DNA from: Bdellovibrionales bacterium CG10_big_fil_rev_8_21_14_0_10_45_34
GTDB taxonomy: Bacteria > Bdellovibrionota > Bdellovibrionia > Bdellovibrionales > 1-14-0-10-45-34
Reading direction: 5' to 3'
DNA: 64,000 nt
Assembly: GCA_002778785.1 (NCBI GenBank)
Contig: PEZS01000001.1
Coordinates: 327,666 to 391,665 of the forward strand
The notes below the pieces were generated by a model, which was not told the DNA's origin, searched no databases, and was given only the letters and a program-made list of their open reading frames with translations. Positions 24,362 through 34,233 of this stretch are shown in pieces. Within the stretch, counting starts at the first letter, position 1. The number at the start of each line of letters is the position of its first letter. A program made the position numbers and the translations under genes.

Positions 24362-25840
24362 GTGCAGCCGTTCACTATGCAAATTTTTTCACTCATCGAA
24401 TCGAGAAACAGAACCCAAGAAATCGAGATAGAAGTCTCAGCCGTTTCGGGGCCTAGCCAAATTATGATCGTCGGGTGTGCCAGCCAATCTGTTAAAGAGA
24501 GTGCTATAAGAATCCAGTCGGCACTAAGGGTCTGCGGTATTCGCCTGCCAGTTTCTTCAACGCTTTTGGTAAACCTTCGCCCAACCGAGCTCAGCAAATC
24601 GAGCTCGGGTATCGATCTAGCAATCGTGCTCGCTATTCTCATAGAAATCGAAAAGATTGAACCTTCGAATCTGTTTGGTTCGGACGCCTCGAATAAGAAA
24701 ATCTGCGTTTATGGAGGCGTTGGTTTAAAGGGCGACATTATACGACCTAAAGACACCGCCACTTTGCTCTGTAAAACAGATTTCGACTTTTGCGTGTGTG
24801 CTGAAGGCGGCGGGACTCTCACCGGTAAGCAGTGGCACCTGCGGCACATAGGTGAGCTTTTTGAATCTCCCAACTGGGCGGAACCCTCTAATAAACTCCA
24901 ATTCCAGCGACCGAAGCTTCCGCTTTTGACTTGGGGTGAGCCGGCTTCAAGGCTTGTTGAGCTTTTAGCCCTATGGCCCGCCCACGCACTTGTTGCTGGA
25001 CCGCCCGGAAGCGGGAAGACCACTCTTTCAGACACACTTTGGGCCTTGATGAAAGGCCCCCGGTCTGATGAGCTTTCAGATATCTTAGAGTGGTCTGACT
25101 CAACGAATACGGCGTGGCGTCCGAAAGTTCAGCCGCACCATACGATGACCTATCTATCCATTGTTGGTGGCGGTAGTCATATCACACCCGGAGAGATGAC
25201 AAGGGCGCATTTAGGCTTACTTGTTCTTGATGAGTACCTAGAGTTTTCGAAACAAGTGCAAGAGGCACTTCGTGAACCACTAGAGAGTTCGAAGTTTCGA
25301 CTAGTGAGAGCAGGGCAAGCTGCGCAGATAATGCCTTGTGCGTTTCAGATGTATGCGACAGCGAACTTATGCCCATGCGGTCGCTACCTTCCAAACGATT
25401 CTACAAAGTGCCGCTGCAGCTCGCAGAAAATCTACCGCAGCCTTGAGAAAATTTCTGGTCCTGCTACCGATCGAATCGACGTTATCGCATTTTCTGATAA
25501 ATGGAGGGAGGCAAATGCTCGCAAAGATCTGGGAGCGCTGGTGAATCGAATAGAGGCGGCGCGTGACTGGATCGAAGATTACGTCCGCGATACTGAGTGC
25601 CAGGTTTGGAAGCGCAGATGGCAAAAATTCCCACAGCTGGAGTTTTCCGGCGCTGCTCAGCGAGCCTTCGCGGGTATTCAAGAATCATCCCTTCGAAGAA
25701 GTGAGTCGGTGAGGCAAGCTGCCATTGCTTTAGCCTGTTTAGAAAACTCCAGCGTGGTTGAGGGAATTCACATTGAGGAGGCGAAAGAATTTTGCATAAA
25801 GCCCCACCAAGCACTTCTTGAGGCGCGCAGCGCGCTTTAG
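24362..25840 (+). CDS. comM: ComM/YifB-family Mg-chelatase-like AAA+ ATPase
   Basis: A 492-residue protein. The N-terminal domain (about 1-170, S5/Lon-C-like, ends in GGVGLKGDIIRP) precedes an AAA+ Mg-chelatase core with Walker A GPPGSGKTT (about 213) and Walker B LGLLVLDEY. It also has the SIVGGGSHITPGE loop and the family Cys-rich segment ANLCPCGRYLP...CRC. Members are hexameric helicases promoting branch migration during natural transformation. Start is GTG at 24362 or ATG at 24377. The Walker B helix carries DEYLEF where ComM has DELPEF, a minor variation. Confidence 0.9.
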   Translation: MQPFTMQIFSLIESRNRTQEIEIEVSAVSGPSQIMIVGCASQSVKESAIRIQSALRVCGIRLPVSSTLLVNLRPTELSKSSSGIDLAIVLAILIEIEKIEPSNLFGSDASNKKICVYGGVGLKGDIIRPKDTATLLCKTDFDFCVCAEGGGTLTGKQWHLRHIGELFESPNWAEPSNKLQFQRPKLPLLTWGEPASRLVELLALWPAHALVAGPPGSGKTTLSDTLWALMKGPRSDELSDILEWSDSTNTAWRPKVQPHHTMTYLSIVGGGSHITPGEMTRAHLGLLVLDEYLEFSKQVQEALREPLESSKFRLVRAGQAAQIMPCAFQMYATANLCPCGRYLPNDSTKCRCSSQKIYRSLEKISGPATDRIDVIAFSDKWREANARKDLGALVNRIEAARDWIEDYVRDTECQVWKRRWQKFPQLEFSGAAQRAFAGIQESSLRRSESVRQAAIALACLENSSVVEGIHIEEAKEFCIKPHQALLEARSAL

Positions 25841-26070
25841 CTATCTGAGCTGGTGCTCATGTCATACCTCACCCCCACAGAGAGATCTCGCCGAACGACT
25901 CAACACTAGGCTGGGGTTGCGTTAATTCAGCACACCCTCTATAAGCCGTTCCATAAATTCTGCGCGCTCCCTGTCGAGGCACGGCGCAGCAATAGTTTTA
26001 ACCAGCAATTTACCAACTTGAAATCTGAGCTCTGAAGAGCGATTCTTGCCCACACGATTCAAGTCTCATT

Positions 26071-26144
26071 GGTGATGTAGCCAAGTGGTTAGGCACCGGT
26101 CTGCAAAACCGTTGACGCCGGTTCGATTCCGGCCATCACCTCCA
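26071..26144 (+). tRNA. tRNA-Cys (GCA)
   Basis: 74 bases including encoded CCA. Acceptor GGTGATG/CATCACC, anticodon loop CTGCAAA (anticodon GCA), T-arm GCCGG-TTCGATT-CCGGC. The outermost anticodon-stem pair is C-T, a mismatch. The 230 bases upstream of it hold no recognisable gene. Confidence 0.93.
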
Positions 26145-26174
26145 ACTCTCACTCAAGAACCGGAGTTTTTACTG

Positions 26175-26720
26175 GTGCACTCAGTTGAGAAGGTATTTCA
26201 GGAATTCTGCAAAGGCGACTCTCGGTTAACAACAGTTAAAAACATCACAGACCAAAAGCTTTTCGAAGTTGTTACTCATCTCGGGATCAAAAATCAAAAT
26301 TTAACAGTTGTTCTTGAAGAAGTTCTCATCAATGCGCAAGAACATGGTGATGGCCATCCGAGTTTACATTACAAGGTAGATGGCAACTTACTAGTGCTTG
26401 TTATTAGTGATTCGGGGGTCGGGATCCATCAGAAGATTCCAGAAAATTTGCGACTGAGTGATACACGCGGCAAGTCTAGCAGTTCGATCATTAGACTATC
26501 ATTGGAAGAGGGGATAACCGGAACAGGCACTGTCGGTAGAGGTATGGGTCTTTATTATCTTTCTCGTTTTGCAAGCGAGAATCAGGCATCTATCTTTGTG
26601 GCAAGCGATCAAGGTGCAGTCATCCAAGTCTCTAGTCAGTTTTACGAAAGAAGACTGACAGATGATTTGGGTTGTACCTTAGTCATATTAGAAACCACTT
26701 TGAAGGATGCCGGCATATGA
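26175..26720 (+). CDS. GHKL-type ATP-binding regulatory protein
   Basis: About 181 residues from the GTG at 26175; a longer frame would begin inside tRNA-Cys and is rejected. It is a stand-alone histidine-kinase-like ATPase: N-box EEVLINAQEHGDG, G1 box ISDSGVGI and G2 box GRGMGLYYLSRFA. There is no phospho-acceptor His or sensor domain, as in anti-sigma-factor-like kinases. Its ATGA stop/start overlap with the next gene implies a two-protein switch. Targets are unknown. Confidence 0.8.
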   Translation: MHSVEKVFQEFCKGDSRLTTVKNITDQKLFEVVTHLGIKNQNLTVVLEEVLINAQEHGDGHPSLHYKVDGNLLVLVISDSGVGIHQKIPENLRLSDTRGKSSSSIIRLSLEEGITGTGTVGRGMGLYYLSRFASENQASIFVASDQGAVIQVSSQFYERRLTDDLGCTLVILETTLKDAGI

Positions 26721-27010
26721 TAATTCGCCTCGTTGAAATAGCAGGCGAATTCTGCACTCGGCGGAACATGCCGGCCCTAGCAGAAATTAAAAAAATTCTG
26801 GTCGAAAAATTGGAAAAACAAGAGCCGGTCGAAATTAGTACAGCCGGGGTAAAGATACTTACGCCCTCCTTCATTGATGAATTAATACCTGATCTTATAA
26901 ATCAATACGGAGAAGAAAAAGTCACTTCGTTGATTTCGTTTAATCCGCCGCTTGAAGGGTTTCTAAAAGAGCAAATCTCGCGCGGAGTAAAGAACCGCAA
27001 ACCTAGATAG
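26717..27010 (+). CDS. STAS-like protein (DUF4325-type)
   Basis: A 97-residue protein. VEISTAGVKILTPSFIDELIPDLINQYG fits the STAS-like DUF4325 family, which often lies beside stand-alone GHKL ATPases. The ATG overlaps the upstream stop (ATGA), so synthesis is coupled. In the spoIIAA/AB model the ATPase would phosphorylate or sequester a STAS partner; a Ser/Thr before the helix (STAG or TPS) could be the target. That mechanism is inference. Confidence 0.75.
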   Translation: MIIRLVEIAGEFCTRRNMPALAEIKKILVEKLEKQEPVEISTAGVKILTPSFIDELIPDLINQYGEEKVTSLISFNPPLEGFLKEQISRGVKNRKPR

Positions 27011-27065
27011 TCGGGGTGAAACTAGCTGGCCTTTAAATCGCTCTAAAAAAATCAGGAGCTCTAAG

Positions 27066-28931
27066 ATGCGTTTCATCGGATATTTTATTGTCATGTTAAC
27101 TGTGTTCGGGTGCGCTGGCGTATCGAAAAAAGGCAGAGATAAAAACGATTTTTCATTTGAAGACTTTCAAAAATCATTCTCTCTAACGGATGCTACTTTG
27201 TCTCCGGATGGCCGTAGGGTGTTTTATATTACAAACAAAAACAAATATCCAATGATATGGTCGATAAACTTAGAGACCAAAAAAGAAGAACAATTCTTTG
27301 ATTTGGGCCGCCCGATTTCAAACGTCGTTTTTTCTCCGAATGGAGAATACCTAATTTTTCATGCAGATCACAACGGGGATGAAAATCATGAGATTTTTAG
27401 TCTCAATCTGTCTGACAAAAGAATTACAGAACTAACAGGTAAAAAGGGCGCAAGAAATGGGCTTTGCGGCTGGTCTGATGACGGTACGACAATCACTTTT
27501 ATGTCTAATGCGAGAAATAAATCGTTCTTTGATTTATTTAGTCTGAAGATGCTCAACAATGGGCAGCCTTCGGAGCCGGCAAGGTCACTCGTCGAATCAG
27601 ATCATGTAAACACTTGTGGCAAGTTTTCTATGGATGGCTCTCAGTACGCATTTATTCGATTTCTAACCAACACCACTCAAGAGATTTGGGCGATGGACCT
27701 CGAGACGAAGAAGAATCAGAAAATTTCACCCCCCAAGAAAGCGGGTTATAAGAGAGTTCAATGGCTTTCTGACGGCAAGACTATTGTTTCTTCTTCAGAT
27801 TTGCATGGCGATTTTAAGAACCTGGTCAGGCTTAAAAATGGTAAAAGTGCGTCCATGACAAATGAGAGGTGGAATGTTGTCGACTTTATTAATGACGTAA
27901 GAGCGTCTCTCTCATACATGATAGTTAATGCAGACGGTTCGTATGATTTAAAGTTTTTTGGACAAGATTTCAAGAGGCCGAAAGTTGTCAATGTTCCAAG
28001 GGGCATTGTCGAGGTCAAAGGCTGGAGCAAAGATGGCGGTACAGCTCTTATTTCAATAGAAACCCCAACCAGTCCTGCTGAGTTGTACACGCTCCAATTG
28101 AGTAGCGGAGAACTCGACCCGATTACTAAGCTCAATCAATCTCCAGTTCCAAGAGAACTCTTGAGTGACAGCCAGCTCGTGCGCATTCGTTCCGAAGATG
28201 GAGTCGAGTTTAGTAGTTGGCTGATGAAGCCAAAGCCCGGACGTTCAAACGGCAAAGCTATTGTGTTTGTCCACGGTGGGCCAGAAGATCAAGTAACCTT
28301 GGATTATAGTGTTTACCGACAATTCTTTCTCTACAATGGATTCACTCTCATGATTCCTAACTTTCGCGGTAGCACTGGTTACGGAACAAAGTTTCAGAAA
28401 ATGGTGTATGGTGACTGGGGCGGTGGTCATATAAAAGACCTCTTGGCTGCAAGGAATTACATGGTTAGTGTCGAGAAAATAGATGAGAGTAAAATCGCTA
28501 TCTTGGGAGGATCTTTCGGAGGATTTTCGGTATTGTCATCCATTACTCAGCATCCAAAATCTTACTGCGCAGCCGTGGATATTTTTGGCCCCGCCAATCT
28601 ATTCACTTTTATTGCCTCCGTTCCTCCGCACTGGAGAGAGCCAATTTACGAACTTGTAGGTCATCCAGAAAAGGACAAGGAGAAGCTAACCGAACGATCG
28701 CCATTTTTTCATCTCGATAAAATCGAAGCGCCTCTGCTCGTTGTTCAAGGGGCCAATGACCCCCGAGTTGTAAAAAAAGAGTCTGATCAGCTTGTCGAAT
28801 CCTTAAAGAAAAAAGGCCGATACGTGGATTACATTGTGTTTGCTGATGAAGGGCACGGATTCTCAATGAATAAAAACCAAGTCATGGCGTTCGAGAAAGC
28901 CGCTGAACATATTGAAAAGTTCTGTAAGTAG
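27066..28931 (+). CDS. S9-family serine peptidase, lipoprotein
   Basis: A 621-residue prolyl oligopeptidase-type enzyme. Signal peptide with lipobox VFGC (about residue 16), a WD40-like beta-propeller (about 30-370, repeated DGRRVFYI and SPNGEYLIF blades), then the alpha/beta-hydrolase domain. Nucleophile Ser lies in GGSFGG (about 482), Asp in GANDPRV (about 563), His in EGHGF (about 596). Such enzymes trim short peptides; lipid anchoring puts it in the envelope. AGGAGCTCTAAG precedes the ATG. Confidence 0.92.
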   Translation: MRFIGYFIVMLTVFGCAGVSKKGRDKNDFSFEDFQKSFSLTDATLSPDGRRVFYITNKNKYPMIWSINLETKKEEQFFDLGRPISNVVFSPNGEYLIFHADHNGDENHEIFSLNLSDKRITELTGKKGARNGLCGWSDDGTTITFMSNARNKSFFDLFSLKMLNNGQPSEPARSLVESDHVNTCGKFSMDGSQYAFIRFLTNTTQEIWAMDLETKKNQKISPPKKAGYKRVQWLSDGKTIVSSSDLHGDFKNLVRLKNGKSASMTNERWNVVDFINDVRASLSYMIVNADGSYDLKFFGQDFKRPKVVNVPRGIVEVKGWSKDGGTALISIETPTSPAELYTLQLSSGELDPITKLNQSPVPRELLSDSQLVRIRSEDGVEFSSWLMKPKPGRSNGKAIVFVHGGPEDQVTLDYSVYRQFFLYNGFTLMIPNFRGSTGYGTKFQKMVYGDWGGGHIKDLLAARNYMVSVEKIDESKIAILGGSFGGFSVLSSITQHPKSYCAAVDIFGPANLFTFIASVPPHWREPIYELVGHPEKDKEKLTERSPFFHLDKIEAPLLVVQGANDPRVVKKESDQLVESLKKKGRYVDYIVFADEGHGFSMNKNQVMAFEKAAEHIEKFCK

Positions 28932-29026
28932 TTGAGGGAATTGGGTTTTTGCCTTATAGATGTGCCTTTGTGTTTGTAGTCGTTGTATTGCCCCGATGAT
29001 GTTATCAAAGAAGATTGGGGGGGCAA

Positions 29027-29043
29027 GGCCAAGTACCTTGGCC
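29027..29043. terminator. hairpin downstream of S9 peptidase
   Basis: GGCCAAG-TAC-CTTGGCC, about 95 bases after the stop, without a U-run. It is a possible transcript end or stability element only. An 83-codon frame covering it has a composition unlike a protein. Confidence 0.3.
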
Positions 29044-29207
29044 CTCGTTCCAATTTTCGACGACTATTTTGTGACAGACTTAAGTTTTGCTTTTGCTCAT
29101 TTGACCTGGTTTTACATTCCCAATATTGACTTCAATTCTGCCCACGTACTAACTGGTAACGTACCTACAAGCGATCAGATACCAAAAATATTGAGAGGGG
29201 ACTTTTC

Positions 29208-30428
29208 TTGAGGTTCTCAGTGGCGCCGAATACTCACAATTTTAAGACCATGTTGGTTGTTGCAGTGGTGGCCAGAATTGTTTTAGTAGCCGTTCAATCT
29301 GAGAACTTGATGGCGAATGAGCCCATTTCAAAACCTTTTGTAAAAGCAAAAAGTATTGCGGCCAACGATCAAAAAGCTGATGATTTCATAAAGGCAAACA
29401 AAGCTTATATTGCGGAGTATAGAGCTAGAGTCAAAGAAAAGGCTGATATTTCGAATAAGTTGATACAGGAAAATTGCGGCGTGAATATGGCTGAAAGACC
29501 TTGGATCAAAAACGACCTGAAAAAGAACAACAATAAATCCTGGCTCAACCTCGAGCGACAGAGGCAGGACAACGCGATTATAAAAGTCCTTGCGAAAATC
29601 CCGCAACTTCCAGGGAAGATTGTTTCAAAGTTAAGTTGTGACAGTGCTTGCGGAATTATTGATACACTATTTTTGGGTGGAACCGATGAAAAAAAAGCAG
29701 CGTTTGGCGAAATGGGAAGCTACTTGGGTGAGTCCGCGATAGTATTCTTAGATGGCGGCAAAGAATCGGTTAGTACTTTAATATCAGAATTGAAGTTTCA
29801 AATGAACTCTGATTTTGAACAAAATCATGGTATACAGTTAAGTGCAGGAAGCTCCGACCCATACTTGTCAGTTAGTTTTTTGGGGATGTTTCAAAAGAGA
29901 ATTTCGAAAAACTCAAAGTTGAATTTTGCCTTAATCGGAGTCCCTTCTAGCTATAGTCCAGATGTGATTCCTGTTGAACCTAGTATTGTAAATGAAGTGA
30001 CTTCGCATAACAAAGCGAGCCTTTGTAACGTAATTAAATCTGTGAGTTTTAACAACTTCATGCGATCGCCATTTCTTTCGCAAAATCAAGTTGTTTCACA
30101 AAATGAATCGAGCGCTTTCGATTTGATTTACCAAAGGGGTTATTCCTTAAAGTGGAAAAATCAGACATTTGACTTCATTAGTTTCGATTACCATATTGGT
30201 GACTTAGCGTTTGCCAGTCCATTGTTTTACCTATCAGCTTCTGGAAACGAAGTAGGCATAATAGGTTCGCTGCACAACATCCAAAGTTGGAATGCAATTA
30301 GTATTGACGACAGGCTGTACATCCAGACTCAGGAGGGCGAGTACGCAGAGTGGGGGACTACTATTTATCAATTGATTGGCGACACGTTTTTGTCGATTCA
30401 CAATGAATACACAGATCATGGCATCTGA
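29208..30428 (+). CDS. exported hypothetical protein
   Basis: A 406-residue frame with a TTG start after GAGAGGGGAC. The N-terminus has a hydrophobic stretch MLVVAVVARIVLVAVQS (about 15-31), consistent with a signal peptide; an ATG at 29250 is an alternative start. Then a Lys-rich helical part (about 50-130), a few Cys (CDSACG) and a mixed C-terminal domain. No motif recognised. It precedes the trypsin-like lipoprotein gene. Confidence 0.6.
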   Translation: MRFSVAPNTHNFKTMLVVAVVARIVLVAVQSENLMANEPISKPFVKAKSIAANDQKADDFIKANKAYIAEYRARVKEKADISNKLIQENCGVNMAERPWIKNDLKKNNNKSWLNLERQRQDNAIIKVLAKIPQLPGKIVSKLSCDSACGIIDTLFLGGTDEKKAAFGEMGSYLGESAIVFLDGGKESVSTLISELKFQMNSDFEQNHGIQLSAGSSDPYLSVSFLGMFQKRISKNSKLNFALIGVPSSYSPDVIPVEPSIVNEVTSHNKASLCNVIKSVSFNNFMRSPFLSQNQVVSQNESSAFDLIYQRGYSLKWKNQTFDFISFDYHIGDLAFASPLFYLSASGNEVGIIGSLHNIQSWNAISIDDRLYIQTQEGEYAEWGTTIYQLIGDTFLSIHNEYTDHGI

Positions 30429-30548
30429 ATTCACCTAGGTAGTTGCTTGGGGATATCATGAGCAAAAAATTACACATCTCTATAGAACTGATTGTCTCTC
30501 AGTTATAAGTGGTGTAGCTCCCTAGTCTATTCGGATTTTGGGGGTGTC

Positions 30549-32198
30549 ATGCGTATTTTGAGTTTGTTGTTTTCAGCTTTACTTTTAACTATCGGCTGCG
30601 GAAGAGAAACAACAAAAACGGAATATGTAACGTCGCCAGAAGTAAAGACTGTTGAAGTGCCAATTCCAGGCACAAGAGAAATCGTTGCCGTACCTCAAGT
30701 CATTTTTGTCGATAAGGGTTTTGGTATAGTTACTATTCCCAGGCCAATTGAACAGGCTCCTGAATCCTTGAAAAAACTGGGTCATGCTGTTGCTAAGATC
30801 ATGAGAATAGATGGCGCCTCTGGGACCGGCTTTTTTGTTTCTGAAGATGGTCTCTTTCTTACCAACGAACATGTAGTCCCGATCGCCGCGTGTATAGATA
30901 GCGGATGCCCCGGGATAAAAATTGTCCACAATTTTTCAGACAGCGGTGTTGTCAAGGAGTACTACAATTTTCGAGTTATTGCACAAGCAGGTTCCGACAA
31001 GGGGCTAGACTTTACTTTGTTAAAAGTCATACTCGATGAAGGCGAACAAGTTCCGTATTTGGATCTAGAGTTCGACGACAGCAGATATGACTTTTCTGAT
31101 CAAGACTCAAGAGCTTTCAAAGCACTTGGGCATCCCGGCGGCGCAGCACTCAGTTTTACAAATGTTCAGCCTATTATCCGTGAGAAATTTGATCTCGATC
31201 TGAAGGGGCTACTGATCTCCGGCAATAGCGGCGGCCCATTGGTTGACGAGTCGACAGGAAAAGTTGTCGGTCTACTCAAAGCAGTACGAACAAGTTTTGT
31301 AAGAGAAAGTGATGTTTCGGCAGCTCATCAAACGCGAAATAGAGCTACTTCTGTCATCGATTTGTTCAGGCAGCTGAAAGTTGAGAAAGTCCAAGGTCTT
31401 GATTCGATAGAAGGCTATAGTGGTTTAGTTGGCAAAGGCGAGTCGGTGGGGCTAACACTTCCGTTAGAACGTTTCCCAAAACCTTCGGCTGAGATATTCA
31501 CCGGGGCGCTCAGGCGAGACAGCCAAGATTTTAAAGGTCGCCAGGCGTTGACTGAGTTTGACAAATACATCGGCACTTTCGATGAGCAAAGCGTGCTGGA
31601 TTTAATGGTAGTAAAACATGAATTTACTCCTGGGGATTTGAATGTAGACCTCCTTTTACATCTTTTTAAAAAACAGGTTCTAATCGGACGACCTCTAGGG
31701 CTTTCATCTGATGCAAGGCGGGTTATTGAGAAAGCAATTGAATGGAATGCTGTCGAGGAGGGTATTAACCCTAAAATCTCAGTACAAATACTTCTGAACT
31801 ACTTCGACGGTGAGAAGAGAACTGAGCTTCAAAGTATGTGCAGAGAAGCTCTGCCAGATATGCCTGCTGTCTACGGCGCTTGGGTTTATTCGTGTGTAAC
31901 AACCACGAAAAGTGACGGAACGTCCTTAATAACTAAAATAGTCGAGCAATTGACTGCCAATAGTTACAAAAACCTCAATGACTTTGGAATTGTCACAGGT
32001 TTTTTGATGTTTTTAAGTGTGCCCTCTGTCAAAGACCAACAAGATCTGGATGCTCTGCGAGATCTACAGAGGTTTGTTGATCAAGAGGTCGAAGACATCG
32101 AGTTTCTGGCTCAAAACAAATCGATTTTGATGAACATAATTAAGGGGCTTGTGGGGCCGGGATCGTTTAGAAAAACCTTTGCATCCTATGACGAGTAA
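30549..32198 (+). CDS. trypsin-like serine protease, lipoprotein
   Basis: About 549 residues from the ATG at 30549, which gives a signal peptide with lipobox TIGC (about 15-18). An HtrA/Glu-V8-like protease domain follows: catalytic His in TNEHVV (about 107), Asp in GLDFTLLKV (about 153), Ser in SGNSGGPLV (about 225). A helical C-terminal domain of about 280 residues is unlike PDZ. It is likely a periplasm-facing or surface protease; substrate unknown. Confidence 0.85.
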   Translation: MRILSLLFSALLLTIGCGRETTKTEYVTSPEVKTVEVPIPGTREIVAVPQVIFVDKGFGIVTIPRPIEQAPESLKKLGHAVAKIMRIDGASGTGFFVSEDGLFLTNEHVVPIAACIDSGCPGIKIVHNFSDSGVVKEYYNFRVIAQAGSDKGLDFTLLKVILDEGEQVPYLDLEFDDSRYDFSDQDSRAFKALGHPGGAALSFTNVQPIIREKFDLDLKGLLISGNSGGPLVDESTGKVVGLLKAVRTSFVRESDVSAAHQTRNRATSVIDLFRQLKVEKVQGLDSIEGYSGLVGKGESVGLTLPLERFPKPSAEIFTGALRRDSQDFKGRQALTEFDKYIGTFDEQSVLDLMVVKHEFTPGDLNVDLLLHLFKKQVLIGRPLGLSSDARRVIEKAIEWNAVEEGINPKISVQILLNYFDGEKRTELQSMCREALPDMPAVYGAWVYSCVTTTKSDGTSLITKIVEQLTANSYKNLNDFGIVTGFLMFLSVPSVKDQQDLDALRDLQRFVDQEVEDIEFLAQNKSILMNIIKGLVGPGSFRKTFASYDE

Positions 32199-32325
32199 AT
32201 TGATTGTAAGAAACTTCAGCGAGAAACAGATTTAGTTAGACACCCGAAGGTGTTGGGTGGGTATTGGCGAAACCTCTAAAACCATTTTGAGCAATTTCAG
32301 CCATCTGTCGCTAGACTTGGCAAAA

Positions 32326-33153
32326 TCATAGGGGGTCAACCGACCACATGTTTTGAATGAGATCAAAGTCCCAGTTTAACTGAACTATGTGGTTCATGCC
32401 TAATAAAACTTGCGGTGCAAGTTCAGATTTATAGTTGAGTGTGGACAGGTCAGCCACAAAACCATATTCCGCTGAAACGGCATGGCCACCTATCACCACA
32501 GGTGCTTTAACCTTAACAATATTTATTCCGGACATAAGATTATTAAAATCGGCAGGCATCATAGCGGAGTCGAAGAGTTCGGGAAAAGCTGTCAACAATC
32601 GACGATCAAATATAGTTAGAGGACTGCCCGTATCAACGCCTGCAATAAACTGGTGCGAACCAATTTTAACCGGCACAAGCAGCCAACCCATCGAATTTCT
32701 TTTGAGTGTATGGTTAACTACTTTGAACGAACCATACGAAAAAATTCGTTGTTTGAAATCCATTCGAAAGCTGGTTGAAGCAAGTAAATTTATGCCCACC
32801 AAGAGCGAATCTCCGAGTATGAAATTTTCGGTTCGGCAGATCAAAGCGTTAGGTACAGGCCGAGAAGCAAATACCATGTCATTTGGACGGATGTGTTCAC
32901 ACAAAAATGTAAGGCCTCCAAGGCCTTTAAGTTTTTGAGCGCTAACGCTAGGATATCGAGATGAAATATGGTTCTTCGAGACAATAGAAGTTACTGCTCC
33001 GGTATCGAGTATACAGAATCCAGCAAAGGAGCCTAATGAGCAATCTACCCAAAGTCTCGAACCACCGAACTGATCTGGGGCGTCCAAATGTATATTGCCG
33101 GCATTTGCGATTGAGACTTTTACTAAAAGAAGAACCATCATCACAGTTTTCAT
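32326..33153 (-). CDS. exported aspartyl protease with two DTG motifs
   Basis: About 275 residues from the ATG at 33153, chosen because CGGAG precedes it and a signal peptide follows (MKTVMMVLLLVKVSIANAG). Two aspartyl active-site motifs are visible: ILDTGAVTS (Asp about 50) and GVDTGSPLT (Asp about 174), each in a retropepsin-like strand context. A two-DTG single chain could form an internal pseudo-dimer. Location is probably periplasmic. It is convergent with the trypsin-like protease gene. Confidence 0.78.
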   Translation of the reverse strand: MKTVMMVLLLVKVSIANAGNIHLDAPDQFGGSRLWVDCSLGSFAGFCILDTGAVTSIVSKNHISSRYPSVSAQKLKGLGGLTFLCEHIRPNDMVFASRPVPNALICRTENFILGDSLLVGINLLASTSFRMDFKQRIFSYGSFKVVNHTLKRNSMGWLLVPVKIGSHQFIAGVDTGSPLTIFDRRLLTAFPELFDSAMMPADFNNLMSGINIVKVKAPVVIGGHAVSAEYGFVADLSTLNYKSELAPQVLLGMNHIVQLNWDFDLIQNMWSVDPL

Positions 33154-33406
33154 TGGTTGCTCCGAGGAGTTTTTATCTAGCTGAATCCCAAATAGCAAAG
33201 AATTGTGTAAAAATCGTAAGTCCTTGAGTGCGGATTTATTTTTTCAGTCTGTGTGAAGAGTTCTTTGGGCTTGGCTTCCCTAATGGACACCTTGCGTGGT
33301 TGTTTTTATCGTTTAAAATCTTCTAAAGAGTGGTATTCGATTCGTAGCGGCAGCCGGTACTGTGCGGACGAAAGACAATCAGTGGATCAATTAAAGTTCT
33401 TAAGCC

Positions 33407-34093
33407 ATGAAAAAACAAAGTGAAGTTAGCATGTATGATCCCCGTATAGATAGACTCCAATGTATACTCTGCAAAGAGAGTGCTGATTTGTTTTTTACAG
33501 ACGAGCGAACTCGTCAGAGCTACCTTCACTGCATTTGTTGTGACCTCCGCTTTTTGAATCCGAGTTTTAGGCTTGACCCCCTAGATGAGAAAGATCGTTA
33601 CCTTACTCATAACAATGATGTGAACGATTCTCGTTATCAAAATTTTGTATCTCCGCTCTATCAGCTGATAAAAGCAAACATTCATTCTACCTCAACGGGT
33701 TTAGATTATGGATGCGGAACCGGCCCAGTTTTGACTCATTTACTTTCAGCCGACGGTTATGACATCGCCTTGTATGATCCTTATTTTATGCCAGATCAAA
33801 GTGTGCTTGACGCCAAGTACGACTTTATCTTCGCTGTTGAAGTTGCGGAGCATTTTTTTGACCCAGCCAGCGAACTCCTTCGTCTTAAAGAGCTCTTAAA
33901 GTCAGGCGGAAACTTGATGTTTATGACGCTGATTTACAGCGCGGACATTGATTTTGGCTCTTGGTACTATAGACGGGATCCCACACATGTTTGCTTCTAT
34001 TCGGAACATACCTTTAATTGGATTAAAGAGCAGCACGGTTTTAAGAGTTTCAAAAATTTTGGAAACCGTATAGCCTGGCTCTACAGCCCTTAA
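33407..34093 (+). CDS. class I SAM-dependent methyltransferase
   Basis: A 228-residue protein of the Methyltransf_23 type. N-terminal Cys pairs (LQCILC and LHCICC) probably bind zinc. The SAM motif is GLDYGCGTGP (about 106-115), followed by ALYDPYF and FIFAVEVAEHF. The DPTHVCFYSEHTFNWI ending is typical of this family. Substrate unknown; such enzymes act on small molecules or sugars. A later ATG at codon 9 is possible. Confidence 0.85.
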   Translation: MKKQSEVSMYDPRIDRLQCILCKESADLFFTDERTRQSYLHCICCDLRFLNPSFRLDPLDEKDRYLTHNNDVNDSRYQNFVSPLYQLIKANIHSTSTGLDYGCGTGPVLTHLLSADGYDIALYDPYFMPDQSVLDAKYDFIFAVEVAEHFFDPASELLRLKELLKSGGNLMFMTLIYSADIDFGSWYYRRDPTHVCFYSEHTFNWIKEQHGFKSFKNFGNRIAWLYSP

Positions 34094-34182
34094 ATGTAAA
34101 GAGAACGATTTCTCAACGAATCGAGATCGATTATGATTGGACTCTCACAAAGTTATCACACCTTTATCGAACAAATGCGCCA

Positions 34183-34233
34183 ATAGACTATTCCTCTGCT
34201 TTTGCCGATTGTCGGCGGGGTAGGCTAGTCTAT
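34183..34233. terminator. nested hairpin between convergent genes
   Basis: Outer arms ATAGACTA / TAGTCTAT enclose GCCGA-TTG-TCGGC between the methyltransferase and the convergent arfB gene, and overlap the arfB stop. No U-run. A bidirectional transcript end is plausible. Confidence 0.35.

Noticed and set aside
26085-26174. N-terminal extension of the GHKL protein
   Set aside because: It would be translated from the tRNA-Cys gene; the GTG at 26175 is the sensible start.
28960-29211. 83-residue frame after the S9 peptidase
   Set aside because: No start signal; runs through a hairpin; composition not protein-like.
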